From assembly GCF_025376885.1 (NCBI RefSeq), contig NZ_JAHUBR010000001.1:2356001-2420000 (forward strand): a DNA stretch of 64,000 nt, read 5' to 3'. This document shows positions 17,461 to 26,239 of the stretch, one piece after another (within the stretch, counting starts at the first letter, position 1; each line of letters starts with the position of its first letter). This DNA comes from Pseudoruegeria sp. SHC-113. Its GTDB lineage: Bacteria; Pseudomonadota; Alphaproteobacteria; Rhodobacterales; Rhodobacteraceae. Below the pieces are notes generated by a model. The model was not told where the DNA came from. It did not search any database and saw only the letters and a program-made list of their open reading frames with translations. The translations under genes were made by a program, and so were the position numbers.

Positions 17461-18645
17461 ATGTTCCTGCCCTTCTTCGACACCCTTCGCAAAAACGGCG
17501 TGCCTGTCTCGCTGCGCGAATATCTCGGGTTTCTGGAAGGGGTGAAGGCCGGGCTCGTCACCTACGACGTGGACGCCTTCTATTACCTCGCCCGCACCGT
17601 GATGGTGAAGGACGAGCGCAACCTCGACAAATTCGACCGCGCCTTCGCGGAAAGCTTCTCAGGCATCGAGGATCTGAAGATCGAGCAGGTGCTGGAGGCG
17701 GTGGACATCCCCGCCGAGTGGCTGGAGAAACTCGCCGAGAAGTATCTTTCCGACGAGGAAAAGGCCGAGATCGAGGCCCTTGGCGGCTTTGAGAAGCTGA
17801 TGGAGACGCTGCAGGAGCGCCTGAAAGAACAGCAGGGGCGCCATCAGGGCGGCAACAAGTGGATCGGCACCGCCGGCACCTCCCCCTTTGGCGCCTACGG
17901 CTACAACCCGGAAGGCGTGCGCATCGGCCAGAAGGAAAGTCGCCACCAGCGCGCCGTGAAGGTCTGGGACAAGCGCGAGTTCAAGAACCTCGACGGCGAC
18001 GTGGAGCTGGGCACCCGCAACATCAAGGTCGCGCTCAAGCGCCTGCGCCGCTGGGCGCGCGACGGGGCCCATGAGGAGCTGGATCTGGACGGCACCATCC
18101 GCGCCACCGCCGAACACGGCTATCTCCATGTCCAGACACGGCCAGAACGCCGCAACGCGGTGAAGGTTCTGCTGTTCCTCGACATCGGCGGTTCGATGGA
18201 TCCGCATATCCGCGTGGTGGAGGAGCTTTTCTCGGCGGCGAAGAGCGAGTTCAAGCATTTCGAGCATTTCTACTTCCACAACTGCCTCTATGAGGGCGTC
18301 TGGAAGGACAACCGCCGCCGCTGGCAGGAGCAGACCCCGACATGGGACGTGCTGCGCACCTACGGGCCGGACTATAAATGCATCTTCGTGGGCGACGCCT
18401 CGATGAGCCCCTACGAGATCGCCTATCCCGGCGGTGCGAACGAGCATTGGAACGCCGAGGCCGGGCAGGTCTGGCTGCAGCGGGCACGCGAGCAATGGCC
18501 GCATAACCTCTGGATCAACCCGCTGCCCGAAAAATACTGGGATTACACCCATTCGGTGCAGATGATCCGCGAGATTTTCGAGGATCAGATGGTCCCGATG
18601 ACGCTGGACGGCATCGAACGGGGCATGAAAGCGCTCTCCCGCTAG
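17461..18645 (+). CDS. VWA domain-containing protein (CoxE-like)
   Basis: A 394-residue protein. The N-terminal half is helical and charged, with VSLREYLGFLEGVKAGL typical of CoxE/VWA-type partners of MoxR ATPases. The von Willebrand A-like domain starts near residue 235 (VKVLLFLDIGGSMDPHIRVV) with a DxGxS MIDAS motif; the second metal-site region is HFEHFYFHNCLYEGVW and the third LWINPLPEKYWDYT. It probably works with the MoxR ATPase encoded four genes upstream. The substrate complex is unknown. Confidence 0.9.
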   Translation: MFLPFFDTLRKNGVPVSLREYLGFLEGVKAGLVTYDVDAFYYLARTVMVKDERNLDKFDRAFAESFSGIEDLKIEQVLEAVDIPAEWLEKLAEKYLSDEEKAEIEALGGFEKLMETLQERLKEQQGRHQGGNKWIGTAGTSPFGAYGYNPEGVRIGQKESRHQRAVKVWDKREFKNLDGDVELGTRNIKVALKRLRRWARDGAHEELDLDGTIRATAEHGYLHVQTRPERRNAVKVLLFLDIGGSMDPHIRVVEELFSAAKSEFKHFEHFYFHNCLYEGVWKDNRRRWQEQTPTWDVLRTYGPDYKCIFVGDASMSPYEIAYPGGANEHWNAEAGQVWLQRAREQWPHNLWINPLPEKYWDYTHSVQMIREIFEDQMVPMTLDGIERGMKALSR

Positions 18646-19120
18646 GGGATTTTCCGCCCTTCACCGGGCGGGAAGCCGGTTTTTGCCACCTGCCAAGCTG
18701 GCCCGAGCGAAAAAAGCACAAAAACTTTGCGCATTTCTGCCCAGCCTCTGCACTTTCCTGCACAGGCCGATTGCCCTTCTCCCTCAAGCCTTTGGCCCGG
18801 ATTGTCGCAGCTTCTCACACGTCTGTGAGCGCGCGCGACTGAACTGAACGGTTTAGTGGGGTATTTTCAGGTGTTTTCGCCCCCACACGCCCTTTCCGCA
18901 CCGATTTCGCGCAAGAGCCTCCGTCTGTGAAAAAATGCACAGAGCTTGCGCAGGCGGCTTTGCTCACATTTGGGCGACAGAGCGTGAAGCTCGCCCCCCT
19001 TTTCACTGCCGCTTGCCAGCCATATCTCAGCCTCATCGCAACGACGGGCCCCAAGCCCAACCAGACTTCAAACCCCAATCGACGGCCACCCTCCCCAATG
19101 TGGCCAAAGGAGAAAACAAG
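18646..19120. other. Intergenic region after the MoxR-VWA operon
   Basis: No gene is supported in these 475 bases. Just after the VWA stop an imperfect GC hairpin (CCGCCC at 18654-18659 with GGGCGG at 18666-18671) is followed by GCCGGTTTTT, a plausible weak terminator. A GGAG Shine-Dalgarno stands at 19109-19112, before the secreted repeat protein. The promoter of that gene should lie here but I could not assign it. Confidence 0.5.
18652..18684 (+). terminator. Possible terminator after the VWA gene
   Basis: A six-base-pair GC stem with a short loop, then AAGCCGGTTTTTG. The U-tract is separated from the stem by several bases, so the call is weak. It is placed seven bases after the VWA stop codon. 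Confidence 0.4.
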
Positions 19121-19681
19121 ATGTTCAAGAAAATCGCCCTCACCGCTGTCGCCGCTGCCATCGCCGTCCCGGCTTTCGCAGGCAACCCGCAAAGCGCCGG
19201 TGCCATCCAGATGTCGCTGGAAGCCGGCGTCACCCCCGGCATCTATGATGTCGCCCAGCTGCAGCGCCTGCAGGAAGCCCGCGCCAACTCCGACAAGGAA
19301 ACCGTGGCCTTCATCCTGAGCCAAGGGGCCGACTACGGCGTCAACACGCTGGACGGTTCTTCCGTGACCGGTGGCAAGCAGCAGCTCGCCAATGAGGCCG
19401 GTGTGAACGCCGCCGACTTCACCATCGCCCAACTGGAGCGCCTGATCCAGGCACAGCGCGACGAGGATGACGAAGAGATCAACTTCGTCCTGAGCCAGGC
19501 CGGCACCTTCACCGACAACGGTGTCGTATCCACCTCCTCCGTGCCGACCGCCGGTGACCGTATGCTCGCCGCAATCAACGGTGTGGATGCTTCGAACCTG
19601 TCGCGCCATGACCTGATCCTGCTGGATCAAGCCATCTCCGACAACGATCAGGAACGCATCCGCTGGATCCTGAACAAGTAA
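19121..19681 (+). CDS. Secreted protein with three novel helical repeats
   Basis: A 186-residue protein with a clean Sec signal peptide (MFKKIALTAVAAAIAVPAFA, cleavage after residue 20). The mature part is acidic and holds three copies of a ~40-residue unit at about residues 30-69, 88-127 and 148-186, with consensus GVxxxxxxxxxLxxLxxAxxxxDxxxIxxILS. Examples are AQLERLIQAQRDEDDEEINF and LILLDQAISDNDQERIRWIL. The linkers between units are Ser/Thr/Gly-rich. The next gene encodes a one-repeat paralogue. I recognise no family; a periplasmic or extracellular role is inferred only from the signal peptide. Confidence 0.85.
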   Translation: MFKKIALTAVAAAIAVPAFAGNPQSAGAIQMSLEAGVTPGIYDVAQLQRLQEARANSDKETVAFILSQGADYGVNTLDGSSVTGGKQQLANEAGVNAADFTIAQLERLIQAQRDEDDEEINFVLSQAGTFTDNGVVSTSSVPTAGDRMLAAINGVDASNLSRHDLILLDQAISDNDQERIRWILNK

Positions 19682-19844
19682 GCGCGACAGCCCTGATCGC
19701 GCCCGGCCCTTCTCCCAAGGGGCCACAGGGCGCGGCGGTGGCCCTCCCCCCGGCCCCGCCGCGCCTGAAAGTCTTTTGAAACAGATCCCCGGATCCCTGC
19801 CGCTGCCCCCATAGCGCCGGATCCCCATCAAGGAGGCCAAGACA

Positions 19845-20159
19845 ATGCTGAAGCCCGCCCTTCTGACAACCCTTGCCCTTGCCATCGCCGCCCCCGCGAT
19901 GGCCACGGACGCCTTCTCTCCCGGCCACAACACTCTGGCCCGCATTGCCGGTGTTGACCCCGCAATGTTCACCACCGCCGATCTGCAGCGGCTGATCCAG
20001 GCACAGCGCGAAGGTGATCAGGCCAAGGTGAACCACATCCTCAACACGACATTTGCCCCCGGCGAGGTGATCTCGATCACCTATGTGCCGGGCTATGAGT
20101 TCGACACCTACGCCGAAGACGCGCCCGCCGTGGGCCGCGCCGCGACCGTCACCAACTGA
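19845..20159 (+). CDS. Secreted protein with one copy of the same repeat
   Basis: A 104-residue protein with a signal peptide (MLKPALLTTLALAIAAPAMA). Residues 30-68 carry one repeat unit (LARIAGVDPAMFTTADLQRL then IQAQREGDQAKVNHIL) that is close to repeat 2 of the preceding gene, sharing the string RLIQAQR. The C-terminus is a 35-residue acidic tail with no repeat. AAGGAGG precedes the start. The pair arose by duplication followed by gain or loss of repeat units. Function unknown. Confidence 0.85.
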   Translation: MLKPALLTTLALAIAAPAMATDAFSPGHNTLARIAGVDPAMFTTADLQRLIQAQREGDQAKVNHILNTTFAPGEVISITYVPGYEFDTYAEDAPAVGRAATVTN

Positions 20160-20309
20160 GCAAACTCACTCACTCCCTGCCTGCGTCACACAGGCTCCCT
20201 CCCCACCTTGCGCCTTTGCCCCCCGGCAGAGGCGCTTTTTCTGTGCGCCCTCCCCTTCTGCCCCGCCTCGCCGCTTGCCGCCTTGCCGGAGCGGCCCCAT
20301 ATTCAGAGC

Positions 20310-20993
20310 ATGCTCAAGTTCATGCCCATCCTGCTGGCGATCCTTTACGGGCTGGCGATCTACCATTTCTCCGCGATCCGCACCCGCAAGGAGTTGGACG
20401 CGAAATCCACGCGGCTGGCCGATCCGGCGCTGAAGGCGATCACCGATCGCTTTGCCACCGCGCTCGACGTGCCGCAGGTGCCGGTGCATGTCTATGAGAT
20501 CGGCCCGGTGAACGGGCTCGCCGCGCCGGATGGGCGCATCTTCATCACCCGTGGCTTCTATGAGAAATACCGCGCAGGCCTTGTGAGCGCCGAGGAAATG
20601 GCCAGCGTGATCGCCCATGAGCTGGGCCATGTGGCGCTTGGCCATTCGCGCCGCCGTATGATCGATTTCTCAGGCCAAAACGCCCTGCGCACCGCCATGG
20701 CCATGGTTCTGTCGCGCTTCATTCCCGGCGTTGGCGTGTTGATTGCGAATTTCTTCACCACGCTTCTAGCCGCGCGGCTGTCCCGTTCGGATGAATACGA
20801 AGCCGACGCCTATGCCGCCGCGCTGCTGGTGAAATCCGGCATCGGCACCGCGCCGCAGAAGGCGCTTTTTGGCAAGCTCGAGGCCCTGACCGAAGCCAAT
20901 GCGGGCGCCATGCCCGCGTGGTTCCTGAGCCATCCGAAAACCGTGGACCGCATCCGCGCGATCGAGAAGCTTGAGGAGAAATGGGCGGTCTGA
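20310..20993 (+). CDS. M48 family metalloprotease, membrane-anchored
   Basis: A 227-residue HtpX/M48-like zinc protease. An N-terminal transmembrane helix (MLKFMPILLAILYGLAIYHF) precedes the catalytic domain with HExxH in VIAHELGHVALGHSRRRM at about residues 108-125. The third ligand Glu lies in SDEYEADAYAAALLV, and the C-terminal WFLSHPKTVDRI is a family hallmark. The start at 20310 begins directly with the membrane anchor. Likely role: quality control or processing at the membrane; the substrate is unknown. Confidence 0.92.
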   Translation: MLKFMPILLAILYGLAIYHFSAIRTRKELDAKSTRLADPALKAITDRFATALDVPQVPVHVYEIGPVNGLAAPDGRIFITRGFYEKYRAGLVSAEEMASVIAHELGHVALGHSRRRMIDFSGQNALRTAMAMVLSRFIPGVGVLIANFFTTLLAARLSRSDEYEADAYAAALLVKSGIGTAPQKALFGKLEALTEANAGAMPAWFLSHPKTVDRIRAIEKLEEKWAV

Positions 20994-21008
20994 CAGGCCC
21001 TTTTTCTT

Positions 21009-21059
21009 GCCCAACAGGCACTGTTGGGCCGCGCCGACCCGCCCCCATGGGGCGGCGCG
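21009..21059. repeat. REP-like double hairpin, copy 1
   Basis: Two adjacent inverted repeats: GCCCAACA (21009-21016) with TGTTGGGC (21022-21029), then CGCGCCG (21030-21036) with CGGCGCG (21053-21059). There is no U-tract on either strand. It lies between convergent genes. The layout resembles the elements at 26240, 30706 and 33392. Confidence 0.55.
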
Positions 21060-21121
21060 ATTGCGCCACCCCGCGGGCCGGCGCTACCGTTTCAACATCA
21101 TTTCAAGCTTTAGCAGGCGCC

Positions 21122-21664
21122 CTAGCCGTAAAGAGCCTTCGCCATGCGCGGCAGCCGGGCCTTCTTGTAGAGCTTGCGCGGATCCAGCGCCTCACCAGAG
21201 AGCCGCTCGGCCTCCGCATGGACCCGATCCGTCACCGCGCGCAGCAGTTCCGGCGTCGCCTCGGCAAGCCCGCGCAGGAAGGCATCCGGCCCCAAAGGCG
21301 CAAGCCCGTGGGCGGCCAGTTCCCGGCGCGGAAAATCCTTCAGGTTCAGGGTCAGGATGCCATCGGCCTGCCCGGTGATCCCGGTGGCCAGCACATGGCA
21401 ATCCGCCGGATCGGGCAGGTAGAGCCGCGCTTCCAGATCCGCATCCGCCGCCACCAGCCCCAGCGGGAAGCGCGCGCGCCAGAGCGCGGCCTCGCCTTCG
21501 GCTTGCGCGCCCTCTAAGGGGCCTAGCCGCGCGGCGGCATGGGTCCATTCGCCAAGGATACGGTCGGAATAGAGCGGCGCGAAGATGCCCGCCTGCGCCA
21601 CCCCGCTCACCGCTTCGCGCAGCACGGTGGGGTAAAGCACGCAGGCGTCGACGACGAGCTTCAC
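21122..21664 (-). CDS. PIN domain protein
   Basis: A 180-residue protein beginning MKLVVDACVLYPTVLREAV, the first PIN strand with its catalytic Asp. Further acidic residues follow in DRILGEWTHAAARL, DPADCHVLATGITG and LTLNLKDFPRREL, as expected for a Mg2+-dependent RNase site. PIN proteins are commonly toxins, but no antitoxin gene adjoins it. Instead its start overlaps the stop of the rRNA methyltransferase gene by 4 bases, which suggests a housekeeping RNA role or a coupled stress function. The target is unknown. Confidence 0.85.
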   Translation of the reverse strand: MKLVVDACVLYPTVLREAVSGVAQAGIFAPLYSDRILGEWTHAAARLGPLEGAQAEGEAALWRARFPLGLVAADADLEARLYLPDPADCHVLATGITGQADGILTLNLKDFPRRELAAHGLAPLGPDAFLRGLAEATPELLRAVTDRVHAEAERLSGEALDPRKLYKKARLPRMAKALYG

Positions 21665-22860
21665 GGCAACAGCCGGTAGAAGAGCGCCTTCAGGTAGCCG
21701 CTTTCGGCCAGTTGCGGCATCAGCGGATGGTCGGCCCCGGCGAACCCTGTGTGAATGAGCTGGCTGCTGCGCCCGGCCCGACCAATGCCGCGCGTGGAGG
21801 CGGTGCGGAATTTCGCCAGATCGGCTGCATGGGAGCAGGAGCAGAGCCCCAGGTAGCCCCCTTCCACCACCAGCGGCGCGGCCAGACGGGCGACGCGCTC
21901 ATAGGCGCGTAGGCCCTTGTCCAGCGCCTGCCGGTTGGGGGCGAAGGCGGGCGGATCGCAGATCACCACGTCAAACTGCGCGCCTTCCTCTGCCAAGGCT
22001 TCGAGCACGGCAAAGGCATCGCCCCGGCGGGTATCAAACCGCGCGGCAGTGCCAGCGGCTTCTGCCCCTTGCGTGGCCAGATCCAGCGCGGCGGCGGAAC
22101 TGTCCACCGCCATGGCGCTTTCGGCCCCGCCCGCAAGGGCTGCCAGCGAGAAGCCCCCGACATGGGAAAACACATCCAGCACGCGCTTTCCGGCCACCAG
22201 CCTCTGCGCGAACGCGTGGTTGGGGCGCTGATCGTAGAACAGGCCGGTTTTCTGCCCACCCATCAGATCGGCGATATAGGTGGCCCCGTTCATCGGCACC
22301 GGGATCGGTGCATCCACCGCGCCCGAAACGACCTCGGTCACCTCCTCCAGCCCCTCCAGCGTACGCGCCCGGCCGGTGCCGTTCTTCACGACCGTGGTGC
22401 AGCCGGTGACGTCCTGCGCGGCCGCCGCCAGCGCCTCGAACGCCACATCGGCCCAGGCGGCGTTGGGCTGGATCACCAGCGCATCGCCGAAACGGTCGAT
22501 AATCACGCCGGGCAGCCCGTCGGCCTCGGCGTGGATGAGCCGGTAGAAGGGGGCGTCAAACAGCGTCTCACGGTGGGCGAGCGCCGCCGAGAGCTTGCGG
22601 GCAAACCACGCCTGATCGATCACCGCTTCCGGATCGCGGTCCAGCATCCGGCAGAAAATCTTGGAGAGCGGGTTCACGGCAACCGTGCCCAGATCCTGCC
22701 CCTCGCCATCCTGCAGCCGGGCAATCGCGCCGGGCGGGATCGCCTTGGTGCGGCGGTCCGTCACCACTTCATTGGCAAAGACCCAAGGCGCGCCGTGGCG
22801 GATCGGGCGGGGATCGGATTTCGGCTTGAGCCGGACAAGAAAAGAGGAGGCATGCGTCAT
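21661..22860 (-). CDS. Class I SAM-dependent rRNA methyltransferase (RlmI/YccW-like)
   Basis: A 399-residue protein with an N-terminal PUA RNA-binding domain (VRLKPKSDPRPIRHGAPWVF onward), a central EEHD-like domain and a C-terminal Rossmann methyltransferase. SAM motif I is KRVLDVFSHVGGFSLAALAG, and the catalytic-region motif is VVICDPPAFAPNRQAL. RlmI makes 5-methylcytosine in 23S rRNA; the position modified here is inferred only by family. Start 22860 has AGGAGG five bases upstream, so the GTG six bases earlier is rejected. Confidence 0.92.
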   Translation of the reverse strand: MTHASSFLVRLKPKSDPRPIRHGAPWVFANEVVTDRRTKAIPPGAIARLQDGEGQDLGTVAVNPLSKIFCRMLDRDPEAVIDQAWFARKLSAALAHRETLFDAPFYRLIHAEADGLPGVIIDRFGDALVIQPNAAWADVAFEALAAAAQDVTGCTTVVKNGTGRARTLEGLEEVTEVVSGAVDAPIPVPMNGATYIADLMGGQKTGLFYDQRPNHAFAQRLVAGKRVLDVFSHVGGFSLAALAGGAESAMAVDSSAAALDLATQGAEAAGTAARFDTRRGDAFAVLEALAEEGAQFDVVICDPPAFAPNRQALDKGLRAYERVARLAAPLVVEGGYLGLCSCSHAADLAKFRTASTRGIGRAGRSSQLIHTGFAGADHPLMPQLAESGYLKALFYRLLP

Positions 22861-22908
22861 GCACACCTCCTACTCATTTGTCTTGGCGCTGGAAAGGGCG
22901 ATCAGCGA

Positions 22909-23511
22909 TCAGGCAACCGGGCCCGACAGCTGGCGCTGAAGTTCGCGCGACAGGTGATCGGTGATGCGCACCTTCTGCGTTTGCCCGGCGCGTTCGGCCT
23001 CGATGGCGCGCTGGCCGCCGAAGCCGTCCAGATCGGCGGAGATCTGGCGCGGGGCCTCGATCACCTCGCCGGTGTTTGCATCGATCACCGTCATCACGAA
23101 TTTGATCGAATGGGTGCCGCCGATCGTGTAGCGGGTTTTTTCCGTCAGCGAGTGGAAACGCGTCACGCGGACGTCCACCACCACATCACGGCCACCGGAA
23201 AAGGTGCTCGCGCCGCGCGTCATGCCCTCTTCGAAGATCGCCGCCACCTGCTGGTGACGATCGCCGTAGACATCGCCACGCCAGACGATATCGGCGCGTG
23301 GGTAGTAGCTGTTGGCCTCGGAGACCTCCAGATCGCGGGGCACGTTCACGCGCACGTCCACGATGTTGTAATCCCGGCGCACGGCCACGGCGGCGGAGTC
23401 GCCAGCGAGCCCCCCTTCGATCGGCGCATAGCGCGACACCACCTGCGGCGTGCTGCAGGCCGAAAGCGCGGCGATCAGGCCAAGGGCGGCGGTCAGTTTC
23501 AACTTGTTCAT
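22909..23511 (-). CDS. Putative lipoprotein of unknown function
   Basis: A 200-residue protein with a lipoprotein signal (MNKLKLTAALGLIAALSAC, lipobox LSAC). The mature part is predicted to be mixed alpha/beta, with DYNIVDVRVNVPRDLEVSEA, a Y-P-R-A-D-I-V-W-R-G segment, and HSIKFVMTVIDANTGEVIE. It may be the Rhodobacteraceae family listed as DUF6778, but that is from memory. AGGAG stands before the start. It is divergent from edd across 245 bases. Confidence 0.8.
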   Translation of the reverse strand: MNKLKLTAALGLIAALSACSTPQVVSRYAPIEGGLAGDSAAVAVRRDYNIVDVRVNVPRDLEVSEANSYYPRADIVWRGDVYGDRHQQVAAIFEEGMTRGASTFSGGRDVVVDVRVTRFHSLTEKTRYTIGGTHSIKFVMTVIDANTGEVIEAPRQISADLDGFGGQRAIEAERAGQTQKVRITDHLSRELQRQLSGPVA

Positions 23512-23694
23512 CTTGCTTCTCCTTTTTCGGAGTCCCACTCATTTCAGGGGTGAAGATGCTCCTGAATTGCGGCGAAAATGGGCAATTGATTCAACCTTTC
23601 CATGTTTTTTAGGGGTTTCAGAGGCGCGCGGCCGGGGAAAAAGCCCGCCTGCGCCGGGCGGAAGTGTCGCGGCGTCAGCCACCCAAATCAGATT

Positions 23695-23706
23695 GTTAGC
23701 GCTAAC
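23695..23706. promoter_or_regulatory. Palindromic LacI-type operator upstream of edd
   Basis: GTTAGCGCTAAC is a perfect 12-base palindrome of the LacI-family type (central CG with TTA/TAA arms). It lies 50 bases before the edd start and directly upstream of TTGTGCTAGGA, a possible -10 region. A repressor bound here could block transcription of edd-eda. No LacI-family gene is present in the window, so the regulator must be encoded elsewhere. Confidence 0.65.
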
Positions 23707-23756
23707 GGATTGTGCTAGGACAGCGCCAAATTCAGCCAGCCCAGCGAGGAGCAGAC

Positions 23757-25562
23757 ATGCCACTCGATTCGACGATCGCCAAGGTCACCGACCGTATCAT
23801 CGCCCGCAGCGCCCCCTATCGCGGCCCCTATCTGGAGCGCATGCGCGCCGCCGCAGAGTCCGGGCCGCGCCGCGCCCATCTCTCCTGCTCCGGTCAGGCC
23901 CACGCCTATGCCGCCATGGGTGAAGCCAAGGGCGATCTGGCCGAGGGGCGCGCCGCCAACCTCGGCATCGTGACAGCCTATAACGACATGCTTTCGGCGC
24001 ATCAGCCCTTTGAAACCTATCCCGCCCTGATCCGGGACGCCGCCCGCAAGATGGGCGGTACGGCGCAGGTTGCCGGTGGGGTTCCCGCCATGTGCGACGG
24101 CGTGACCCAAGGCGAGGCCGGGATGGAACTTTCCCTGTTCTCCCGGGATGTTATCGCGCTGTCTTCAGGCGTCGCCCTGAGCCACAACACCTTTGATGCC
24201 GCCGTCTTCCTTGGCGTTTGCGACAAGATCGTTCCGGGGCTGATCATGGCCGCCGCCACCTTCGGCTTCATTCCTTCTGTCTTCCTGCCAGCTGGGCCGA
24301 TGGTCTCTGGCCTGCCCAATGACGAGAAGCAGAAAGTGCGCAAGCTTTTTGCCACCGGTGAAGTCGGCCGCGACAAGCTGATGGAGGCCGAGATGGCCTC
24401 CTACCACGGCCCCGGCACCTGCACCTTCTACGGCACCGCCAACACCAACCAGATGCTGATGGAGTTCATGGGGCTGCACCTGCCGGGTGCCTCCTTCGTG
24501 AACCCCAACACGCCCCTGCGCGAAGCCCTCACCATCGCCGGCGCGCAGCGCGCGATGGAGATCACCGCCCTTGGCAACGATTACCGCCCGGTCTCAGAGA
24601 TCCTGGACGAACGCACCTTCGTGAACGGCATCGTCGGGCTGATGGCCACCGGCGGCTCCACCAACCTCGTGCTGCACCTCCCGGCCATGGCGCGCGCCGC
24701 CGGGGTCATCCTTGATCTGGAAGATTTCGACGATCTCTCGCAGGTCGTGCCCCTGATGGCGAAGGTCTATCCCAACGGTCTGGCCGACGTGAACCACTTC
24801 CACGCCGCCGGGGGCCTTGGCTACATGATCGGCGATCTGCTGGATCAGGGCCTGCTGCACCCCGACACCAGCACCGTCGCAGGCGACGGGCTGGCGCTCT
24901 ACACCCGCGAGCCGAAGCTGGTGGGCGGCAAGGTCAGTTGGGACGAGGGCGCGGGCCACTCCCACAACGAGAAAATCCTGCGCTCCTGCAAGGATCCGTT
25001 CCAGCCCAACGGCGGGCTGAAGCACCTGAAGGGCAATCTGGGCGACGGGATCATGAAGATCTCCGCCGTCGCCGAGGACAAGCGCGTGATCGAGGCGAAA
25101 GCCCGCGTCTTCCACACGCAGGAGGCCGTGAAAGCCGCCTTCAAGGCGGGTGAGTTCACCGAGGACACCATCGTCGTCGTGCGCTTTCAGGGCCCGCAGG
25201 CCAACGGGATGCCCGAGCTGCACGGGCTCACGCCCTCGCTCATGGTGCTGCAGGATCGCGGCCTGAAGGTGGCGCTGGTGACGGATGGGCGCATGTCCGG
25301 CGCGTCTGGCAAGGTGCCTGCCGCCATCCACGTCTGCCCCGAGGCCGCCGCCGGTGGGCCGCTGGCCCGCGTGCAAGACGGCGATCTGATGCGCGTTGAT
25401 GCAAATGCAGGCGTGATCGAGGTGCTGGAAGCGGATTTTGCCACCCGCACGCCGGTTCAGGCCGATCTGAGCGGAAATGCGTTTGGCATCGGGCGCGAAA
25501 TGTTCGATGTATTCCGCAAAACCGTGGGCAGCGCCGATACCGGTGCCGCCGTCATCCTGTAA
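23757..25562 (+). CDS. edd: Phosphogluconate dehydratase
   Basis: Edd converts 6-phosphogluconate to 2-keto-3-deoxy-6-phosphogluconate, the first committed step of the Entner-Doudoroff pathway, using a [4Fe-4S] cluster. The 601-residue protein has the IlvD/Edd signatures: [60 protein letters not shown] and [19 protein letters not shown], which supply the cluster cysteines (C in CDGVTQG, C in GPGTC). It is followed 22 bases later by eda. The start at 23757 follows GAGGAGCAG. Confidence 0.97.
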   Translation: MPLDSTIAKVTDRIIARSAPYRGPYLERMRAAAESGPRRAHLSCSGQAHAYAAMGEAKGDLAEGRAANLGIVTAYNDMLSAHQPFETYPALIRDAARKMGGTAQVAGGVPAMCDGVTQGEAGMELSLFSRDVIALSSGVALSHNTFDAAVFLGVCDKIVPGLIMAAATFGFIPSVFLPAGPMVSGLPNDEKQKVRKLFATGEVGRDKLMEAEMASYHGPGTCTFYGTANTNQMLMEFMGLHLPGASFVNPNTPLREALTIAGAQRAMEITALGNDYRPVSEILDERTFVNGIVGLMATGGSTNLVLHLPAMARAAGVILDLEDFDDLSQVVPLMAKVYPNGLADVNHFHAAGGLGYMIGDLLDQGLLHPDTSTVAGDGLALYTREPKLVGGKVSWDEGAGHSHNEKILRSCKDPFQPNGGLKHLKGNLGDGIMKISAVAEDKRVIEAKARVFHTQEAVKAAFKAGEFTEDTIVVVRFQGPQANGMPELHGLTPSLMVLQDRGLKVALVTDGRMSGASGKVPAAIHVCPEAAAGGPLARVQDGDLMRVDANAGVIEVLEADFATRTPVQADLSGNAFGIGREMFDVFRKTVGSADTGAAVIL

Positions 25563-25584
25563 CGAAGCGAAGGATTCCAACATC

Positions 25585-26226
25585 ATGACCCCTCAAGAGG
25601 CCAGCAAACGCGCCGCCGAAGTCTGCCAACTCGCCCCCGTGGTGCCTGTTCTGGTGGTGGATGACGTGGCCCATGCCGCGCCGCTGGCCGAGGCGCTGAT
25701 CGCGGGCGGTCTGCCCGCGCTGGAAGTGACGCTGCGCACCCCGGCCGCGCTGGAGGTGATCGCCGCCATGGCCGCCGTGCCGGGTGGCGTCGTGGGTGCA
25801 GGCACGCTGCTGACCCCGGCCGACGTGAAGGCCGCCAAGGCCGCCGGGGCGACCTTCGGCGTATCTCCGGGCGCGACGGATCGCCTGCTGCAGGCCTGCG
25901 AAGACGAGGATCTGCCGCTGCTGCCCGGCGCGGCCACGGCCTCTGAAGCCATGCGCCTGCTGGAGCGCGGCTACACCACGCAGAAGTTCTTTCCGGCGGA
26001 GGCCGCAGGCGGTGCGCCCGCACTCAAAGGCATCGGCGCGCCGATCCCGCAGGTGACCTTCTGCCCGACGGGCGGGATCTCCTTGAAAAACGCGATGGAT
26101 TACCTCTCGCTGCCCAACACCTATTGCGTGGGCGGAAGCTGGGTTGCCCCGAAAGACAAGGTACAGGCAGGCGATTGGGCCGGTATCGAAGCGCTGGCGC
26201 GCGAAGCCGCGCAGCTCGGCAAGTAA
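25585..26226 (+). CDS. eda: 2-dehydro-3-deoxy-phosphogluconate aldolase
   Basis: Eda cleaves KDPG to pyruvate and glyceraldehyde-3-phosphate, completing the Entner-Doudoroff pathway. The 213-residue TIM-barrel class I aldolase shows VPVLVVDDVAHAAPLAEALI, the catalytic Glu in LPALEVTLRTPAALEVI, GAGTLLTPADVKAAKAAGA, the Schiff-base Lys in GYTTQKFFPAEAAGG and the phosphate loop CPTGGISLKNAMDYL. It forms an operon with edd. Confidence 0.97.
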   Translation: MTPQEASKRAAEVCQLAPVVPVLVVDDVAHAAPLAEALIAGGLPALEVTLRTPAALEVIAAMAAVPGGVVGAGTLLTPADVKAAKAAGATFGVSPGATDRLLQACEDEDLPLLPGAATASEAMRLLERGYTTQKFFPAEAAGGAPALKGIGAPIPQVTFCPTGGISLKNAMDYLSLPNTYCVGGSWVAPKDKVQAGDWAGIEALAREAAQLGK

Positions 26227-26239
26227 AAGGCACTGTTTC

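Noticed and set aside
21122-21664. Toxin-antitoxin module based on the PIN domain protein
   Set aside because: No small antitoxin gene precedes or follows it; the neighbour is an rRNA methyltransferase. Reported instead as a coupled pair.
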